Part shown: positions 61,773 to 64,000 of the stretch, in pieces | Layout of the letters: the number at the start of each line of letters is the position of its first letter | Numbering within the stretch: the first letter of the stretch is position 1 | Assembly: GCF_000619825.1 (NCBI RefSeq) | Contig: NZ_JHUW01000013.1 | Location: 43,605-107,604, forward strand | Direction of reading: 5' to 3' | Length of the DNA stretch: 64,000 bases | DNA from: Prevotella sp. MA2016 | GTDB taxonomy: Bacteria; Bacteroidota; Bacteroidia; Bacteroidales; Bacteroidaceae | The notes under the pieces: model-generated | Told to the model about the DNA's origin: nothing | Databases searched by the model: none | Seen by the model: the letters and a program-made list of their open reading frames with translations, nothing else | Made by a program: the position numbers and the translations under genes

Positions 61773-62510
61773 TTAAAGTCCTGCGGCCAATATCTCCACC
61801 ACATGCATGAATTCTACATCTAGGCCATGCTTCTTGGCCACGCCAGCCATATGCATCAGACATGAACAGTCGGGTCCAGTCACGAATCGCGCACCCGTTT
61901 TCTGATGACGCTGTACTTTATCAATGCCCATCTGTTCGCTAATGGATGTTTCTTCAATCGAGAACATACCACCAAAACCACAACATTCGTCTGCTCTTTC
62001 AGGTTCAAAAATCTGTATCCCCTCTACAAGATTTAGTAAATCTTTGATTTTGTTATACTTAGGAATATTCTTCTCGCTAGGTGAACTTAAACCTAACTCC
62101 CTCACACCATGACAAGAGTTGTGCAAACTCACTTTATGAGGAAAAGTTCCAAGAGGGTGGTTAACCTTGACGATATCGTGCAGAAACTCCACAACGTCAA
62201 TTGCTTTTTGGGCTGTTTGGCATTCCGTTTTCCCCTTTAGTAAACGAGGATAGTTTAATCTTATAAAAGCAGTGCAACTAACTGAGGGCGATACCACATA
62301 ATCAAACCCTTTGAATATATCTTCGAATTTCTCAGCTAAGGGGATAGCCTGGTTTTCAAAACCTGCATTGGCCATCGGTTGTCCGCAACAGGTCTGATTC
62401 TGTGGATAGTCCACATCTAGTCCCAAGTGTTTTAATAGTTTGTATGTGGCTACTCCTACTTCTGGATAAACCACATCAACATAGCAGGGAATAAATAAGC
62501 CGATCTTCAT
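61773..62510 (-). CDS. lutA: LutA-like cysteine-rich (CCG) subunit
   Basis: 245 residues. Two CCG domains as in heterodisulfide-reductase and glycolate oxidase GlcF: QTCCGQPMANAG near 40 and DECCGFGGMFS near 175, with further Cys in NSCHGVRE and GPDCSCLMH. First gene of the lut operon; its product starts MKIGLFIPCYVD. No lactate permease or regulator is seen nearby. Confidence 0.94.
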   Translation of the reverse strand: MKIGLFIPCYVDVVYPEVGVATYKLLKHLGLDVDYPQNQTCCGQPMANAGFENQAIPLAEKFEDIFKGFDYVVSPSVSCTAFIRLNYPRLLKGKTECQTAQKAIDVVEFLHDIVKVNHPLGTFPHKVSLHNSCHGVRELGLSSPSEKNIPKYNKIKDLLNLVEGIQIFEPERADECCGFGGMFSIEETSISEQMGIDKVQRHQKTGARFVTGPDCSCLMHMAGVAKKHGLDVEFMHVVEILAAGL

Positions 62511-62552
62511 GTTTGTTAGTGTAATATGATAGTTTTCATTTGTTCATGGGTA

Positions 62553-62560
62553 CAAATATA
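62553..62560 (-). promoter_or_regulatory. lut operon promoter -7 element
   Basis: Minus-strand TATATTTG, with a leader of about 38 nt before the lutA ATG; -33 not clear. Confidence 0.55.
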
Positions 62561-62634
62561 GTGAAAAAATTCCAAAAATATTAATAAATCGGTGTTTTGT
62601 GTTACTTATTTATGTTTTATTAAAAGTAAATGCT

Positions 62635-62656
62635 TATCTTTGTGGCACTATTTTTG
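62635..62656 (+). promoter_or_regulatory. Promoter region of the BI-1/YccA gene
   Basis: Two overlapping candidate -7 boxes, TATCTTTG (62635-62642) and TATTTTTG (62649-62656), neither with a clean TTG at -33. Confidence 0.5.
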
Positions 62657-62686
62657 CACTTTAATTATAGAATCTTGAATAAAAAT

Positions 62687-63412
62687 ATGAGTATGAATTA
62701 TAACGAATTTAATTTTGATGGACTGACACGTGAGCGAGAGCTCTCTATGTCAGCAGCCTTTCCTGCTTTGATGCGGAAAGTTTATGTGTGGATGACACTG
62801 GCTCTTGTGCTTACAGGTGTTACTGCGTATGGTGTAGCTACAAGTCCTGGCGTTCTCGCCACCTTGTACACTAATAGTGTACTCCTTTGGGGACTGGTAA
62901 TTGCAGAATTCGCTATCGTGTTTGGTGTAAGCGCTGCTATTAACCGATTGTCGCTCACGACGGCAACATTGCTTTTTGTGTTGTATTCGGTTATTAATGG
63001 CGCATTGTTCTCGTCAATTTTCATTGTATATACAATGTCGAGTATTGCTAGTGTCTTCTTTGTAACCGCAGGTACATTTTCTGTTATGGCACTCATCGGT
63101 TATACCACTAAGACTGATTTGACGTCGATGGGAAAGATCCTATTCATGGCTTTGATTGGTATTATCATCGCTACCATTGTGAATATCTTCCTGAAGAGTT
63201 CTGGCCTCGAAATGATTGTGAGCTATTTAGGCGTTTTGATATTTGTTGGTCTCACTGCATATGATTCTCAGAAGATTAAAAATATGCTTTTGATGGCACC
63301 TGATGCAGGAGAGGCTGCTCAGAAGGTTGCACTTTTGGGTGCGCTGACCCTTTATTTGGACTTTATAAACCTCTTTATTTATCTTTTGCGCATTTTTGGA
63401 CGCAGAGAATAG
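62687..63412 (+). CDS. BI-1/YccA-family membrane protein
   Basis: 241 residues from the ATG at 62687 (MSMNYNEFNFDGLTRE), downstream of both promoter candidates. Seven transmembrane segments, basic N-terminal tail, and family motifs such as VYVWMTLALVLTG, YTTKTDLTSMG near 135-145, FVGLTAYDSQKIK near 193 and LYLDFINLFIYLLRIFG at the end. Members are pH-sensitive calcium leak channels or bind FtsH. Single-gene unit followed by a strong terminator. Confidence 0.93.
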   Translation: MSMNYNEFNFDGLTRERELSMSAAFPALMRKVYVWMTLALVLTGVTAYGVATSPGVLATLYTNSVLLWGLVIAEFAIVFGVSAAINRLSLTTATLLFVLYSVINGALFSSIFIVYTMSSIASVFFVTAGTFSVMALIGYTTKTDLTSMGKILFMALIGIIIATIVNIFLKSSGLEMIVSYLGVLIFVGLTAYDSQKIKNMLLMAPDAGEAAQKVALLGALTLYLDFINLFIYLLRIFGRRE

Positions 63413-63465
63413 CTCCTTCGCGTACATTATATATAATAAGAGTATAAAAACGTAATTATGTAAAC

Positions 63466-63502
63466 ATTCCCGAAAACTTTCATGTTTTTGGGAATTTTTT
63501 TT
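63466..63502 (+). terminator. Strong terminator before the rRNA promoter
   Basis: 12-bp stem (63466-63477 / 63484-63495) ATTCCCGAAAAC with GTTTTTGGGAAT, one mismatch, 6-nt loop, then T8. It ends about 10 bp upstream of the rRNA -33 box and shields it from readthrough. Confidence 0.9.
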
Positions 63503-63511
63503 GGAAAATGT

Positions 63512-63542
63512 TTGGAGGGAAAGAAAAAATGTCGTACCTTTG
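63512..63542 (+). promoter_or_regulatory. rRNA operon promoter
   Basis: TTG 63512-63514, 20-bp gap, TACCTTTG 63535-63542, followed by CACC. Preceded by an AT-rich stretch that could act as an UP-like element. Confidence 0.85.
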
Positions 63543-63548
63543 CACCCG

Positions 63549-63769
63549 CTTTCGAACAAACGATAGCAACAAAAGAAAGAGTTCTTTGAAAGATTTACAT
63601 AGACAGAAGTAGTACAAGAAGCGAGAGCAGAAATGCTCTTGGGTAAAAGAGAAACAAACCGTTTCAATTTCTTGAAGGATAGTTGTTCTGAGACAGATTA
63701 CTTCTAGTAAATCTAGTTTTGCTAGCTCTGCTAGTTCTTCTAGAAATACTAGTAAAAGATACAATTTAT
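63549..63769 (+). other. 16S rRNA leader (external spacer)
   Basis: About 220 nt transcribed before the mature 16S end, without coding sequence. It contains an AGAGCA-GAAA-TGCTCT hairpin with a GNRA-type loop (63624-63639), the TTCTTTGAAAGATTTACATAGA segment typical of Bacteroidales rRNA spacers, and the CTAG array at 63704-63757. Confidence 0.75.
63704..63757 (+). repeat. 9-bp CTAG array in the rRNA leader
   Basis: CTAG occurs at 63704, 63713, 63722, 63731, 63740 and 63749, i.e. six times with an exact 9-bp period; the five bases between are variable (TAAAT, TTTTG, CTCTG, TTCTT, AAATA, TAAAA). Confidence 0.95.
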
Positions 63770-64000
63770 ACAATGAAGAGTTTGATCCTGGCTCAGGATG
63801 AACGCTAGCTACAGGCTTAACACATGCAAGTCGAGGGGCAGCATGATCGAAGCTTGCTTTGATTGATGGCGACCGGCGCACGGGTGAGTAACGCGTATCC
63901 AACCTTCCCTGTACTAGAGGATAGCCCGGCGAAAGTCGGATTAATACTCTATGTTATTCGATGCGGACATCTAATTTGAATCAAAGGTTTACCGGTATAG
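63770..64000 (+). rRNA. rrs: 16S ribosomal RNA, 5' part
   Basis: The universal AGAGTTTGATCCTGGCTCAG begins at 63777, and GATGAACGCTAGCTACAGGC, AACACATGCAAGTCGAG and GGCGCACGGGTGAGTAACGC follow in order. The mature start is set by alignment with E. coli (about 10 bases before GAG of the primer site). Only the first 231 bases are in the window. The V1 sequence fits Prevotellaceae. 23S, 5S and spacer tRNAs should lie to the right. Confidence 0.98.

Overview
The window comes from a Prevotella-like member of the Bacteroidales. Evidence: nearly every mappable promoter has the Bacteroidetes form (TTG, 19-20 bp gap, TAnnTTTG) and Shine-Dalgarno sites are rare; there are two SusC/SusD pairs, a MurF-alanine racemase fusion, a bifunctional Fkp and an ECF-sigma/FecR-regulated TonB receptor; the 16S rRNA 5' end at the right edge reads like Bacteroidales. 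I saw no phage, transposase, integrase, CRISPR array or tRNA.

Layout. 1-8 kb: end of a secreted M6-type protease, clpB, typA, rpsO, then a leftward operon SpoU-type RNA methyltransferase - mtnN - luxS (methylation followed by SAH detoxification). 8-18 kb: a rightward run of YfhO-like membrane protein, fkp (GDP-fucose salvage), a GSCFA protein, murF-alr fusion, a proline-iminopeptidase-like hydrolase and a small membrane protein. 18-26 kb: cellobiose phosphorylase divergent from a SusC/SusD pair. 26-39 kb: a BaiN/HI0933-like flavoprotein and ADP-forming acyl-CoA synthetase (leftward), then an AlkD-like protein, a large alpha-2-macroglobulin-like lipid-envelope or periplasmic protein, a DUF1573 protein, meaB, ispH and a B3/B4-domain protein (rightward). 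39-47 kb: a leftward operon ECF sigma - FecR - STN-SusC - SusD - histidine acid phosphatase, which looks like a substrate-sensing phosphoester uptake locus. 47-53 kb: trmB, a Mrp-type ATPase, ilvE, xseAB and a subtilisin-like protease. 53-60 kb: a tight eight-gene rightward operon (MATE, cytidylate-kinase-like, phosphoesterase, rfbB, a sigma-region-4-like small protein, purT, fdtA-like, FemAB/GNAT-like). 60-62.5 kb: lutABC (lactate oxidation, leftward). 62.7-64 kb: BI-1/YccA membrane protein, a strong terminator, the rRNA promoter, leader and 5' part of 16S rRNA.

The most unusual signal is not a gene. Short-period tandem arrays (unit exactly 7, 8 or 9 bp, usually 3-6 units) sit at many gene junctions, often covering the stop codon of one gene and the start codon of the next. 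The same kind of array also lies in frame inside conserved genes (fkp, the GSCFA gene, the BaiN-like gene, xseA, the SpoU methyltransferase, the alpha-2-macroglobulin gene), where 7-bp units give 7-residue peptide repeats and 9-bp units give tripeptide repeats. Some arrays flank a roughly 30-bp hairpin core that is recognisably shared between two distant sites (33.5 kb and 61.7 kb). A perfect 9-bp array of six CTAG tetranucleotides lies in the 16S rRNA leader. These are reported individually below.
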